Source: Zopfochytrium polystomum (taxonomy: Eukaryota > Chytridiomycota > Chytridiomycetes > Chytridiales > Chytridiaceae). Taken from it: DNA of 64,000 nt. This document shows, in pieces, positions 33,282-44,284 of this stretch (within the stretch, counting starts at the first letter, position 1; each line of letters starts with the position of its first letter). The position numbers were made by a program, and so were the translations under genes. The stretch lies in the NCBI GenBank assembly GCA_025765615.1, contig JAIVFJ010000105.1, forward strand, positions 158,083-222,082, written 5' to 3'. Under the pieces are notes generated by a model that saw only the letters and a program-made list of their open reading frames with translations, did not search any database and had not been told where the DNA came from.

Positions 33282-36200
33282 ATGTCTTCTTCAACCCCCA
33301 AGGCTGTCCGCTTCTCTTCTTACGGCTACCAGGCTTGGGAACTGCATGTGGAAGAAGTCATCAAGCCGGTCATGGCATACAATCTTGTTGCCAGCTTCCT
33401 CAAGCCTGATTACTTCGGTACGTTCAACGAGCACTGCACCAAGGTCGGCATCGGCGCTGCTCCTCCCAGTATTGGTTCTCCCCCTGAATCCTCTGCAACG
33501 GCGGAGGCCAAGGCTGCGTACAGTGAGATGTACCGTCTGCACCACGCTGCCCTTGACAAGTACCACACTGGTATACGCCAAGAACACAAGACCTACAGGG
33601 AGCTTGAGGCCCAACACGACAAGGCGGTTGCTACCCTCGACTCCTGCTCGCGCATTGAGGATGTGCGCTCCATGAATGCGGCAAACATCACCAACTGCGC
33701 TGACCGGTACAAGTGGCTCAATGACAAGTACGCCCTGCAGGACCACACTGGTTCACAGCAGGACAAGTGGCTTGCGACTTACAGTCGTTTGGCAAAACCC
33801 AGAGACTCTGGTCCAGCAGTCCAGGAGTGGTACACCACTCTGACCACACTGGTCACGGATTGGCCAAAGCATTTCAAATGTACTGCCACCACTTGCAGGG
33901 GTGTGACAAACATCCTGCGTTCTGCCATCATCCACAAAGCAAGGGAAACTCTGCCTGGACATGAAATCTTCTCTGGCGTTCGTCAAAATCTTCTCAAGGG
34001 GCTGTCAGGCTACGCCAACACCAGCGATCTCGTCAAGGAGTTGACAAACTGCCACACGTTGTACCAGCAAAGCAAAGAGAAGAACAGCAGACACTCTGCT
34101 CACCATGGCACTTCTGAGATGGAAACAGCTGCTTCAGCAAAGACCTCAGTGGCAACCAAGAAGCGCAAGATTGGTGAGGCACTCAACGGCAAGCCTACTT
34201 GTGACCTTCATGGAATCTGGGTCTCACACTCTCGCGAGGAATGCCTCAAGTTCCCTCACGGGAAGTCAGAGCCAGCTCGCCCTGCAAAGAAGGCCAAGGG
34301 CAAGCAGCCTGCACACGCCAAAGAAGCCAAGGCCACGCCAGCTGATTCCAAGAAAGCTACTGAGACTGCCAAGATTGCACGTGAGGTGGCCGCTAAAGAA
34401 CACCACCAAGCCTCTTGCGCAGCCTCTGAGGACTCTCCTCCCCACAAATGCTACAGGATGGATACTCCATCACCACCTCCTGAAGCAGAAGACGTCGAAA
34501 TGTTGGAGTTCAGTACTGAGGGTGCTGCGCGCCTTGCAGACACTTCAGCTCTGGACGACTTCCTTTCAGTAGAAAGAGCACTTGCGGCACGGGAGTTTGA
34601 AATTGGAACATGCCAGGCCGTTGAGGTGGAGGAGGAATTTGAAGTGGAACTCACAGTTACACTTCTTGACGGCAGAATGGATCCAGACTGGATCACTGAC
34701 AACATTGTCTCAAACGTCGGCTACAAAGTGATGTACGAATCTGGACATTTCCTCTACCGCAACGTCACCTACCGCCGCATCTACGAGACTGCGCTGATGG
34801 CAAGACTTGCTGGCGGCAACCCACACCAGGTCATCCTTGACTCTGGGGCTTCCAGGACGATGTCGCCTTGTGAAGAGCACTTCACAAACTTGCGGCCCAC
34901 CTCCCAGCAGATCAAAACAGCTGACGGCTTTACAACTGCCAGTGGAGTGGGCGACTTCACCCTGTTTGTTAACGGAAGAGCTCTCATCATGAGGAACTCG
35001 CTCTATGTGCCAGAGTTCTCAGACACTCTACTCTCGGTTCAGCAAATCGTGCGGCAGACAGGTCACAACGTGACTTTCACAGCAGACACAGCCCTGTTGC
35101 ATCCTCGGGTACATGGTTCAGACTTTACCATTGCTCATAGGGACACAGGGAATGTTTATGTTGTGGACCCTTCTCTTCTGACGGGACATACTGGTCTCGA
35201 CAGGGCAGAACTTGGAAGGGACGCGCCGACTCCTTCGGGGGACGCCCCAGGTGAGTTGCAACAGCAAACTGCTCCTTTGCATACTGCAACCCCAACTTTA
35301 AGTCAAACTGACCCAGACCCTTTACCAAACCCTCAGAACATTGAAACAGTCCGAGCTCTTCACAAGAAATTTGGTCACCTGTCTTTATCTTCTTTGAAGC
35401 GTACTTGGTCAAATCTGAATAAAGTTGGTCATTCATTTTTCCTCATTCATGACATTCCCTGCGTGACATGTGATGTTGGGAAATTGAAAGCTTCGCCTAT
35501 CCACTCCACTTCCAGACCAAACACCACACTGCTTGGTCGTTTACACACTGATGCTGTCCCACTGCCCGCACGTGGACACCATGGTGAAAAACATTGGCAA
35601 CTGGTTGTGGAAGAGTCAACCCGTTGGCTTGACATTGAGTTCCTCAACTCTTTGTCCGACGCGCCCACAAAATTCCGGTCTACGATCGAAAGGTTTGAAC
35701 AACAACACGGCAAACATATCACATCTGTGCGCTGTGACAGGGGGGAAATCTTCAAAGATGGAGAATTCAAAACTTGGGCCAATACTCGGCATCCTCCAAT
35801 TGTTTTAGAACCTAGTCCTGCATTCACCAAGGAATTCAATGGGCTGGTAGAACGTCAGGTCAACACTCTTAAAGACATGGCACACTGCATGCTCTTAGAG
35901 TCACGATTGCCCCACTCTTTCTTTGTGTATGCAGTCCGCTACGCAGCATACATCAAGAACAGGGTTTACCACTCTTACACTAAGAAAACACCTTACGAAG
36001 CTTGGTACGGTGAAAAGCCAAATGTTGATCACATCCGCACCTTTGGCTGTTTGGTTATCCACCGTATCCCAAAGGAAAAGCGAACGCTTAAACATCCTGA
36101 CAAAGGGGCGCCAGGCATATTCTTAGGGTATAAAGGAAACACTCTTCCAGTAGTCTACGACTTGAAAACCCAGAGAATATCGGAACACTTCCATGTCTCC

Positions 36201-38324
36201 TTTCACGAAAATGTTTTTCCTGGCATTGTGCGGAACTGGAGACAGTTCCTTCATGACTCCTGCTTGAAGGAATGGGGACCAGTCCAACCCACAGCTCAGG
36301 ATTTCCAATATCTTTCCACCTCGTTGCATAACCCCGCTATGTCCACTGATCCAGATGTGGCACATCCTGACGCTCTATTTGACCCACAAGAAGACGATGT
36401 ACCACCTGCAGAATCACAGGGGGGAGATCTACAGCCGGGTATGCTATACGACGCTTCTGATTCTGAACCAGAGTCAATACCTGATAAACAGGAAATCCCT
36501 CCTAGGGAGCGCTCAACTTCCCCTGACATTCTAGCTTTGCCAGAGTCAACAGGGGAGGCAACAAATCCCCCAATCATACCACGAGAGCCATCAGGTTTAC
36601 GTGACTACCTGGCATTGAAGGCAAACCTTTGTAAACTACGAACAAAACCATCAATTGCCACAAGTCCTTCCACTTACAGTCAGAAAACACTCCGCGCTTT
36701 AACTGCAAGAATTCGTAAACTACGAATAGCACGGGGACAATTTCGTGAACTCTACCAAACGCTCAAAGCATACACTGTGCTTGAGCCGGAGGAAGTCACA
36801 GCATATCCAACAGAAAGGATCCACCAGCGGGACTTACCGCCACTCCCTGCTTCGCATAAAGAGGCCATGCGTTCTCCTTTTGCAAAGTATTGGAAGGCAG
36901 CTCAACTCTCAGAGATCAATTCAATCACGTCAAAGCATGTCTGGGACTTAGTGGCTCGACCTAAAGGCCGTAAGATACTCAAGCCCAAATGGGTTTTCGC
37001 CTACAAGTTTGACAGTGAAGGGTACCTTGAACGCTTCAAGGCTCGCCTTGTTGGTCGGGGTTACACTCAGATCTTTGGTCAGGACTACAATGAAACCTTC
37101 TCCCCTGTCGTCCGCAGCTCCTCCATAAGGGCAATCCTTGCTATCTCGTTGCTGTTTGACCTCAAACTTGCAGGCCTTGATGTCGAAACCGCATACTTGA
37201 ACGCCAAACTGGACATTGAAAACTTCATGGAACAACCAGAAGGCTTTGAGATACGTGGTGCAGACGGGATACTTCTTGTCTGTTTACTCAGGAAGAGTCT
37301 GTACGGACTGCACCAGTCTGGTCGACAGTGGTACAAAACAATCCGCGACTTCCTAGTAGAAATTGGATTTACGCAATTGAAGACTGACCAAAACTACACA
37401 CAGCATGTCTTGGAGGAAGCAAACTACTGGTGTGACGATGAAGGCTTACCCGTCAAAATCAAAGCAACTCCCATGTCCACGACATGGATACACGATGTGG
37501 ACTCTGGAAAACTTCCACAAAAAGAGTCGGAATACTTCCGAAGCACACTCATGCAACTTGCTTACCTTGCAAACTTGACGCGCCCTGACATAGCGTATGC
37601 TGTGAATACACTTGCACAATACCAGTCTGCTCCAACCCATTCAGATTCCCTTGCGCTTGACAGATTGCTGCGATATGTCCGCGCTACCTGGGATCATGGA
37701 CTTTTCTACCAGAAGGGAGACTCCCAGATGACATGCATCACCAATGCAACACTCCCAGAGGTAGAGAAAGCTGCGGGTATTTCTTACCCAGAGTGGGATG
37801 AACCACATGGCTACGCTGATGCCAGCTATGCTGAGGAGGATGGACGCAAGTCGAGGTCAGGGCATGTGTTTATGCTTTGCGGGGGTGCTATTACATGGTA
37901 CAGCAAGAAACAATCAGTTGTCGCTTTGTCCTCAACTGAGGCAGAATACTTCTCCCTTACTGAGGCCATCAAAGAGGCAATCTGGCTACGAATGCTCTTC
38001 CAGGAGCTGGGTATGGATTTAAATAAGCCCACTACTGTTTATGAAGACAATCGTTCAACCATAGCTATTGCTATGAATCCAATACACCATGGTCGGGTCA
38101 AACACTTTGACGTGAGGTTGCATTTCATACGGGACCACTTGGAGAAAAAGGAGGTTCAACTCATTCATTGCCCAACGGACATGATGATTGCCAACCTTCT
38201 CACCAAAGCTCTTCCTGCAGCTCAACATGCAAAGCTTGCATCACTGATGGGAATTTGCAGTCTCGCCGACCTCCAAGGTGTAAGCGTGGTGCCCACGCTC
38301 AAATCAGCACAACGCTTAGTCTAA
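33282..38324 (+). CDS. Copia family A Gag-Pol polyprotein with deleted RT active site
   Basis: Single 1680-aa frame starting MSSSTPKAVRFSSYGYQAW; the frame is open upstream into the LTR, but that is UTR. Order: Gag (to about residue 470, with a KPTCDLHGIWVSHSREECLKF zinc-knuckle-like segment near 34190); aspartic protease VILDSGASRTMSP (near 34830); GAG-pre-integrase FGHLSLSSLKR..CVTCDVGK; integrase core with D in RLHTDA, D in VRCDRGEIF and E in FNGLVERQ; RT with RFKARLVGRGYTQ, LDVETAYLNAKL and LYGLHQSGRQWYK; RNase H with YADASYAEEDGR, SSTEAEYFSL and VYEDNRSTIAI. The RT passes from GFTQLKTDQNYT straight to QHVLEEANYW near 37400, so the YVDD palm block is absent by an in-frame deletion. The element cannot be autonomous as read. 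Confidence 0.93.
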   Translation: MSSSTPKAVRFSSYGYQAWELHVEEVIKPVMAYNLVASFLKPDYFGTFNEHCTKVGIGAAPPSIGSPPESSATAEAKAAYSEMYRLHHAALDKYHTGIRQEHKTYRELEAQHDKAVATLDSCSRIEDVRSMNAANITNCADRYKWLNDKYALQDHTGSQQDKWLATYSRLAKPRDSGPAVQEWYTTLTTLVTDWPKHFKCTATTCRGVTNILRSAIIHKARETLPGHEIFSGVRQNLLKGLSGYANTSDLVKELTNCHTLYQQSKEKNSRHSAHHGTSEMETAASAKTSVATKKRKIGEALNGKPTCDLHGIWVSHSREECLKFPHGKSEPARPAKKAKGKQPAHAKEAKATPADSKKATETAKIAREVAAKEHHQASCAASEDSPPHKCYRMDTPSPPPEAEDVEMLEFSTEGAARLADTSALDDFLSVERALAAREFEIGTCQAVEVEEEFEVELTVTLLDGRMDPDWITDNIVSNVGYKVMYESGHFLYRNVTYRRIYETALMARLAGGNPHQVILDSGASRTMSPCEEHFTNLRPTSQQIKTADGFTTASGVGDFTLFVNGRALIMRNSLYVPEFSDTLLSVQQIVRQTGHNVTFTADTALLHPRVHGSDFTIAHRDTGNVYVVDPSLLTGHTGLDRAELGRDAPTPSGDAPGELQQQTAPLHTATPTLSQTDPDPLPNPQNIETVRALHKKFGHLSLSSLKRTWSNLNKVGHSFFLIHDIPCVTCDVGKLKASPIHSTSRPNTTLLGRLHTDAVPLPARGHHGEKHWQLVVEESTRWLDIEFLNSLSDAPTKFRSTIERFEQQHGKHITSVRCDRGEIFKDGEFKTWANTRHPPIVLEPSPAFTKEFNGLVERQVNTLKDMAHCMLLESRLPHSFFVYAVRYAAYIKNRVYHSYTKKTPYEAWYGEKPNVDHIRTFGCLVIHRIPKEKRTLKHPDKGAPGIFLGYKGNTLPVVYDLKTQRISEHFHVSFHENVFPGIVRNWRQFLHDSCLKEWGPVQPTAQDFQYLSTSLHNPAMSTDPDVAHPDALFDPQEDDVPPAESQGGDLQPGMLYDASDSEPESIPDKQEIPPRERSTSPDILALPESTGEATNPPIIPREPSGLRDYLALKANLCKLRTKPSIATSPSTYSQKTLRALTARIRKLRIARGQFRELYQTLKAYTVLEPEEVTAYPTERIHQRDLPPLPASHKEAMRSPFAKYWKAAQLSEINSITSKHVWDLVARPKGRKILKPKWVFAYKFDSEGYLERFKARLVGRGYTQIFGQDYNETFSPVVRSSSIRAILAISLLFDLKLAGLDVETAYLNAKLDIENFMEQPEGFEIRGADGILLVCLLRKSLYGLHQSGRQWYKTIRDFLVEIGFTQLKTDQNYTQHVLEEANYWCDDEGLPVKIKATPMSTTWIHDVDSGKLPQKESEYFRSTLMQLAYLANLTRPDIAYAVNTLAQYQSAPTHSDSLALDRLLRYVRATWDHGLFYQKGDSQMTCITNATLPEVEKAAGISYPEWDEPHGYADASYAEEDGRKSRSGHVFMLCGGAITWYSKKQSVVALSSTEAEYFSLTEAIKEAIWLRMLFQELGMDLNKPTTVYEDNRSTIAIAMNPIHHGRVKHFDVRLHFIRDHLEKKEVQLIHCPTDMMIANLLTKALPAAQHAKLASLMGICSLADLQGVSVVPTLKSAQRLV

Positions 38325-38474
38325 AGGCTCTCTCTGGCTTCTCCAGCTACACTTGTGGGTTCATGCAGGTTTTCACAAGTGTAGGGGGGTGCATGGGTGG
38401 GTTCGAGTCCCACTGCTTGGCTGGCATTGTTGGACAGCCATGTACTCCAGGAGAAACAGTTGCCCCCTCTCTTT

Positions 38475-38488
38475 CTATTGCGGGGGTG
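38475..38488 (+). other. Polypurine tract of family A
   Basis: A G-rich GCGGGGGTG lies directly before the 3' LTR, as expected for plus-strand priming. Confidence 0.6.
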
Positions 38489-39715
38489 TGTTGAGATTTG
38501 ACCCACGGGGTACACTACGCCCGTTACTGATGATCCCTTTGAGAACTCCATCCAATCACATTGGATGGGGTGTTTGAAGGGCTCAGTAGATTCAATACTT
38601 GAATGGGGCGCTCGGAAGGGCTAATCTGTTCTCAATAAAAAGAGATAGGCAAAGGCGGCTGTTGTTCTAGCTTTGTTCATCCTACCGGTAGGAACAATGC
38701 AATTAGAACATGCACAAAAACGCGCAAACTACGCACTCTGCACATGTAACACAGCACAGCAAGCATGCAGAAGCAGTGTACCACTGCCCAATGCTCCGGA
38801 ATTCCGCTCTCTGCACCGGAATTCCGCACTCTGCATCGGAATTCCGCTTCCTGATCTGGAATTCCTCTCTCTGCACCGGAATTCCGCTTCCTGATCTGGA
38901 ATTCCAGCTTTCCTGCTGTGCTGTGCAATCTGAGCAATGCAACAGGCATTTAGGAATCAGGGATTGCACCAATCACTGCATTTCTAAAAGTGAGATAAAA
39001 ACTGAGCTCACCAGAGATTGCACCAATCATTGGATTTCTAAAAACAAGGAAAAAAGCGGCTGGTTTCCCAAACAAGCTTCCTGATTTGGAAACAACCAAA
39101 ACCAATTTACAAGCAACTGTTTCTCAAACAAGCTGTAAATTGGTTCCTGGTGGTACTCAGCCCAGACAAAGTGCTCAGCCCAAGGTGGTACTCAGCCCTG
39201 GCTGGTACTTAGCCCAGGGTGGTGCACAGCCCAGGCTGGTACTCAGCCCTGGGTGGTGCTCAGCCCAGGCTGGTACTCAGCCCTGGCTGGTATCCAGTCC
39301 TGAGTGATGCCCAGCACTGGGTGGTACTCAGCCCTGAATGGGTACTTAGCCCAGGCTGGGGATTGGTGCTCAGCCTGTTTTATCTCATTTCTGTGGCCTG
39401 CTCTGTGCAACCCACTGCTCCCTCTGTTTTCTGATGGCTCCAACCTGCAGGAGTATAAAAGCAGCAACCTCTCACAGAGATCAAAAAAAAAAGAATCCAA
39501 CCCCCTCCTTGCTGCTTTGACAGAATCCAGTGCAAAACAAGCCAATCTCTCTTCCTCCATTTGCTCTCTCTTCCATCTCTGCCCACTCACTCCTCTCTCC
39601 TCTCTCCATCCTCTCACTCCTCTCCCTTTTCCATCATCACTGCTCTCTCTCTCTCTCTCTCTCTCTTCATCCCCACACACACCAAGACCCTCCAGTCCTG
39701 TGTGGGATTTCATCA
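38489..39715 (+). repeat. Copia family A 3' LTR
   Basis: Full-length partner of the 5' LTR. The following bases are AAGTG and do not match the TACTC before the 5' LTR, so no target-site duplication surrounds this element. Confidence 0.93.
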
Positions 39716-40956
39716 AAGTGCTTGGTTTTCAGGTATCTGCTGTTGTGGAGGGTTTGGTTGCTGGAGTAAGAGCGCATTTGGATTTGCTGGTGGTCGATGC
39801 TGTTGCTGTTGCTGCAATTGCTGAAGAAATGTGTTGGCACACTGTCGAGCAACATGACCATAGCCTCCACATGCATGACATTGGACTCCAAAAGACTGTT
39901 GCTGTGCAGGGTACCAACTCCCCCCAGAGCCACGTCCCTTTGCAGTACCACCAGTTGCTGTTCCACGTGAACTTTGTCCTCGCCATGTTCCTCAGCTTCG
40001 GCCAACACCACCATATGGGCGCGGTGTGTACTGTTGGGACTGAGGGGTTTGGTACTGCAAGGTTGTTGGGCGGATATTAGGATATGGCTGGTACAGCTGA
40101 GGTTTATGATAACTGCCACAACCACGGAGTTGACTATAATGTACTTTTGTCCGAATAATTACATTTGCTGTTGGTGTAGTGACTTCTGGAATGGCTGTGG
40201 TCAGGTCCTGCTCCTGTTGTGCTGCAAGTCGATCCTGCCTCTCAGCATATGTATTTTGGCGGGCGGTAGATTTAAATAAGGTGATTAGTTTAGTCAATGA
40301 TGAAACAGAAGTAATAGGATTCCCTGCAAACATGAATGTATTGGCAACACCCATATCGATTTAGCGTGTTGTTCAGGGCAGATAGATACAAAGACTCGCA
40401 CAACTTTGGAAAATGGTGTGATGCGACTGCAGATTTCCACTGATGAACTTTCTGCAAAAGTTTCGACTTTGTGGTAAGCCGTAATGAAGCGCATTGCAAA
40501 TGACTCGGATGATTCTGCAGGTTCCATTTTTATACATTCGAAATCATCAATAATTTTCTTTGCTAATCCTTGATCTGTTGTTTGACATGCAATCGCGATT
40601 TCTCCAAGCGGTGTGTAGGCAAAAATCTGCCCTCGTGGGGGGAACTGTGGAAGGAGCTCTGGTTCAACATGTCGTCGAATGAGAAGGATGCAGTATGCGT
40701 TCTGATCTTCTGTCCCTGGGAACCATTTGACCAGCTCACGCCCGTCTCGTGCAAACGCATAATGCTCTCCGTGGTTGGGCCCCCTGCGTACTCTGCATGT
40801 TGGGCCTAATACATTAATTCGGTCTGGGTTGATGCAGTGGCAGAGACCATTGCTTTTGTTGGATAGTTCTGAAATTAGGTTGTCCAACCAATCTCCCAAA
40901 TTTGCTGCGCCTTTAAGAATGGGGAATGCACAGGGAGGCATACTTGATTTGATCAC
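39716..40956 (-). pseudogene. Copia family B-like Gag, truncated
   Basis: The Gag body at 40956-40294 (MIKSSMPPCAFPILKGAANL..., with WFPGTEDQNAYCILLIRRH and KKIIDDFECIKMEPAESSE) is followed after a frame change by a CCHC zinc knuckle, C-H-A-C-G-G-Y-G-H-V-A-R-Q-C, near 39850, and Gln-rich sequence. It is cut at 39716 by the family A LTR end. Plus-strand frames here, such as the end of 39304-40080, are antisense. Confidence 0.75.
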
Positions 40957-41886
40957 ACTCGCTCATGATTGGGAGGGAAAATGTGTGAGAGCTTTGCAGT
41001 AGAATAGAAATTTGAAAGGCAGTGATTTCCCTGATTTAGTGGTAACCCTTCGTAGGGAATAGTAGCAGTCTTTAAGTCGACACTCAACAAGCGTGACACG
41101 ACACTTGATGGTCAAGGTATGGGTGTGGATAGGTGGATAGGTGATGTAGCCAAGTTTGCACACGTGTGTAGTGACTTGAGGACAAGAAAAAACGTGTGTG
41201 TAGCGAGTTGGGGACAAGAAAAACAGACTTGTCACGGGGTCTGAAGCGAAAATTGAGTAGTGGCACAACTGGATACCGCAAAATATGGTTGCAGCTCGTC
41301 GTAATTCAATATTCTGCAATAAGTAGATGTATCTGATTGATCACCAAGTGGAATCACGAAGATTGGGCGCTGAGCAATGCAGGAAAATTGGATTGAGGCA
41401 ATTTGGTCCGGTTTTGGCTGAGTTGTGTTGGTGGGAAGCTCCAATACAGCAATTTCGACGAGTTGAGTGCTAATTGAACAGTAAAAACGCGGACAGTTGT
41501 TATTCTGCAAGGAACCAGTCGAAGATCACGATATTTGGTGGATAGATAGAGTGGAAGTAGCTCTTTCCTGTGGTGGTAAGTGATTCCTGAAGCAATTGAA
41601 AGAAGTTGCAAACGTAAACTCTCGAAATTCAGCGTTATCAGGTGGCTGATGTTGTGGATGAGTGCTGTTACACGCTCTGCAACGCTGCTGCAGCGAAAAA
41701 CGATCGTCAAAACGTCTTCCCCAGTGTTAAAAGTGGTGTAGACGTGGTGAAATGGTGGGGGTACAAAAACTGAAGGTGTTGGTTCTGCAGGTAGTGATGC
41801 TGGTGATGTGTGGTGGTGAGACGTTCTTCCTCGATTCTGCTTGTTGTTTTATACTCCAGATGATTGGGATGGGTCACAATTTTGTA
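40957..41886 (-). mobile_element. Leader of the family B-like element
   Basis: This is the sequence between the 5' LTR (41887-42132) and gag. It begins TACAAAATTGTGACCC after the LTR, as family B does (TACAAAACTGTTACCC). No gene is seen. Confidence 0.5.
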
Positions 41887-42132
41887 TGAAAGAAATGACT
41901 GCTGCTGTTTGTGGATGGTGGTGAACTACTCTGGTGGACAACTCTCTTGTGATGGTGAAGCTGAGATGGGAGACTGTTGTACAATGTATGCTGTTTGGCT
42001 TTATACAAAATTGTGACAAAGACCAGGTGACAAGAAATGCACCAAATCCTCATCACAGTTGGTGCTCCGATGCACCACAGTGTGAGGTGTTGCTCATGCA
42101 CACTGCTTACTGCAAAAACCCAAAATCTAACA
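41887..42132 (-). repeat. Copia family B-like 5' LTR
   Basis: TGTTAGATTTTGGG...TTTCTTTCA, a diverged relative of the 230-bp family B LTR. It interrupts an RT frame after NNWHTAI at 42133, so this element inserted into an older family B copy on the same strand. Confidence 0.8.
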
Positions 42133-43640
42133 ATAGCAGTGTGCCAGTTGTTTGCAGCCGCCATGGCAATGAGCCAACGAAGACTATTGATTCGGACAAC
42201 AGGAGAGCGAGTATTCCAAAAATCAATGCCATGACGTTGAGTGAAGCCCTTAGCCACAAGCCGTGCACAGAAGTGCTCAATGCTGCTGTCTGGTTTAAGT
42301 TTGACCTTTTGTAGACCCATTTGTTCTGCACGACGTTGATGTTGGTGGGCCGTTCCACAACTTCAAAGGCTGCTAAAGTGCGAAGGGCATCGATCTCAGT
42401 ATGCTCTGCTGCAATACACTCCTTGGACCATTTATCTGACATGGCTTCTGCACGAGTTTGGGGATCGCGACATGTTGTGCTTGTGAGGTAGGTTTGCCCA
42501 GAACGTTATATGCTTGGCTGAGTTGTCAGGTGATGGTGAACGTGAATGTTGGTGATGAGGAGGTGGTTCTGGAGGTGGAGAAGCCTGCGAGGCATCCCTA
42601 GTGGGTGTGTCTGCCATTGTTTTATCTTGTAGGGACTTTGGAGGAATTAGTTTATAACAGTCTCAGATATCCAACGCACAAAAGTCAGCAAGGATGAAAT
42701 GCACACGTGAGCCTTCCTGCACTATGCTGGTCTGGGCTCCCCCCAGTACCCTATGAGGTGAGGCAAACACTCGCCCATACATAGCTTGCCCTCAACACTA
42801 CCCCCTGCATCTCACCTGGGCACATCAGGAGAGTAACTGTCTCCTGGTTGGCGCTCCTCACGGAATGGGCTCCCTGCTCAGGACTCCACCTCCTCTGACA
42901 CAGGTCCAGGCCACACTAGCCTACAAGCCGGGGTTTCGGTTGTTGTGGGCCATCAGGTTGCTTCACATTGCTGGTCTACCCCCCGATCCAGTCTCCCTCA
43001 GTCACACCTCTAGTGCTCCCAACAAGGCCCACTGGAGATGACGTTAATTGCAGTAGCACGGAATCCAACTCATCGTGCTGTCACCTCCAACACCAGAGCT
43101 GTGCATCGTTATCTGATTCACTTTCGCTGTGCTTACCTGAGGGGTGACACTTTTTACCAATTGCACCGGGGCCACTGGTGTTGGTTCTGGCTCAGGTAGC
43201 TGTTCAATGTGTACGTTTGCTTCGTGAAGGAGGGCCTTGATGTTGGTGTTGGTTTCCTGAAGTTCGTCAGCTGAGAGTAAGGGCGTGTGGTGATGCTACA
43301 GTTCTGAAGCGTCATCATCAGCATCTGATTTGTTGAGTTTGGGAAAGCTGTCTTCGGCGATGTGTGATAATGCGACCAGTGTTGATGTCGATGAGCTGGG
43401 CAATGGATTGGCATATATTGCCAATGTATATTGCTGGTCGTGCTCGTTCTGCCAGTTTCTTGTACTGATGTGTGCTGCCGCGTTCCTTGGCTGTCACATG
43501 GTAGAGGCAACCAGCGCCAAAAACCCTAAAGTAGCTGATGCAGCGAGGAAAGCCAAATAGCATTCAACTGGTGAAAGCAAACCACGACTGAGAACTGGCA
43601 GTGTGTTGATGATGTCCACGGCATGTCGAATAGCATCAGG
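42133..43640 (-). pseudogene. Older copia family B pol fragment (integrase C-terminal to RT N-terminal)
   Basis: Reading down the minus strand: AVDIINTLPV and SPVECY (integrase end), FRVFGAGCLYHVTAKERG..RARPAIYIG near 43500-43350, a Pro/His-rich linker near 42600-42530 (PPPEPPPHHQHSRSPSPDNS), WVYKR..., GFTQRHGIDFWNTRSPVVRI and INSLRWLIAMAAANNWHTAI. Several frame changes are present. The nested LTR truncates it at 42132 and a family A LTR fragment truncates it at 43641. Confidence 0.75.
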
Positions 43641-44284
43641 GCTAAGTACCAGCCTGGGCTGAGCACCACCCAGGGCTGAGTACCAGCCTGGGCTGAGTAC
43701 CACCAGGAACCAATTTACAGCTTGTTTGAGAAACAGTTGCTTGTAAATTGGTTTGGTTGTTTCCAAATCAGGAAGCTTGTTTGGGAAACCAGCCGCTTTT
43801 TTCCTTGTTTTTAGAAATCCAATGATTGGTGCAATCTCTGGTGAGCTCAGTTTTTATCTCACTTTTAGAAATGCAGTGATTGGTGCAATCCCTGATTCCT
43901 AAATGCCTGTTGCATTGCTCAGATTGCACAGCACAGCAGGAAAGCTGGAATTTCAGATCAGGAAGCGGAATTCCGATGCAATGGGGCAGTGGTACACTGC
44001 TTCTGCATGCTTGCTGTGCTGTGTTACATGTGCAGAGTGAGTAGTTTGAGCGTTTTTGTGCATGTTCTAATTGCATTGTTCCTACTGGTAGGATGAACAA
44101 AGCTAGAACAACAGCCGCCTTTGCCTATCTCTTTTTATTGAGAACAGATTAGCCCTTCCAAGCACCCCATTCAAGTATTGAATCTACTGAGCCCTTCAAA
44201 CACCCCATCCAATATGATTGGATGGAGTTCTCAAAGGGATCATCAGTAACGGGCGTAGTGCACCCCGTGGGTCGAATCTCAACA
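43641..44284 (-). repeat. Truncated copia family A LTR
   Basis: This minus-strand copy of the first ~640 bp of the family A LTR, from TGTTGAG at 44284 to the GGTACTTAGC tandem units, breaks at 43641 into family B pol. It is more diverged than the two full LTRs and lacks some EcoRI-type repeat units. Confidence 0.88.

Noticed and set aside
39304..40080. 258-codon plus-strand frame
   Set aside because: Its first part is LTR and the rest is antisense to the Gag zinc-knuckle region.
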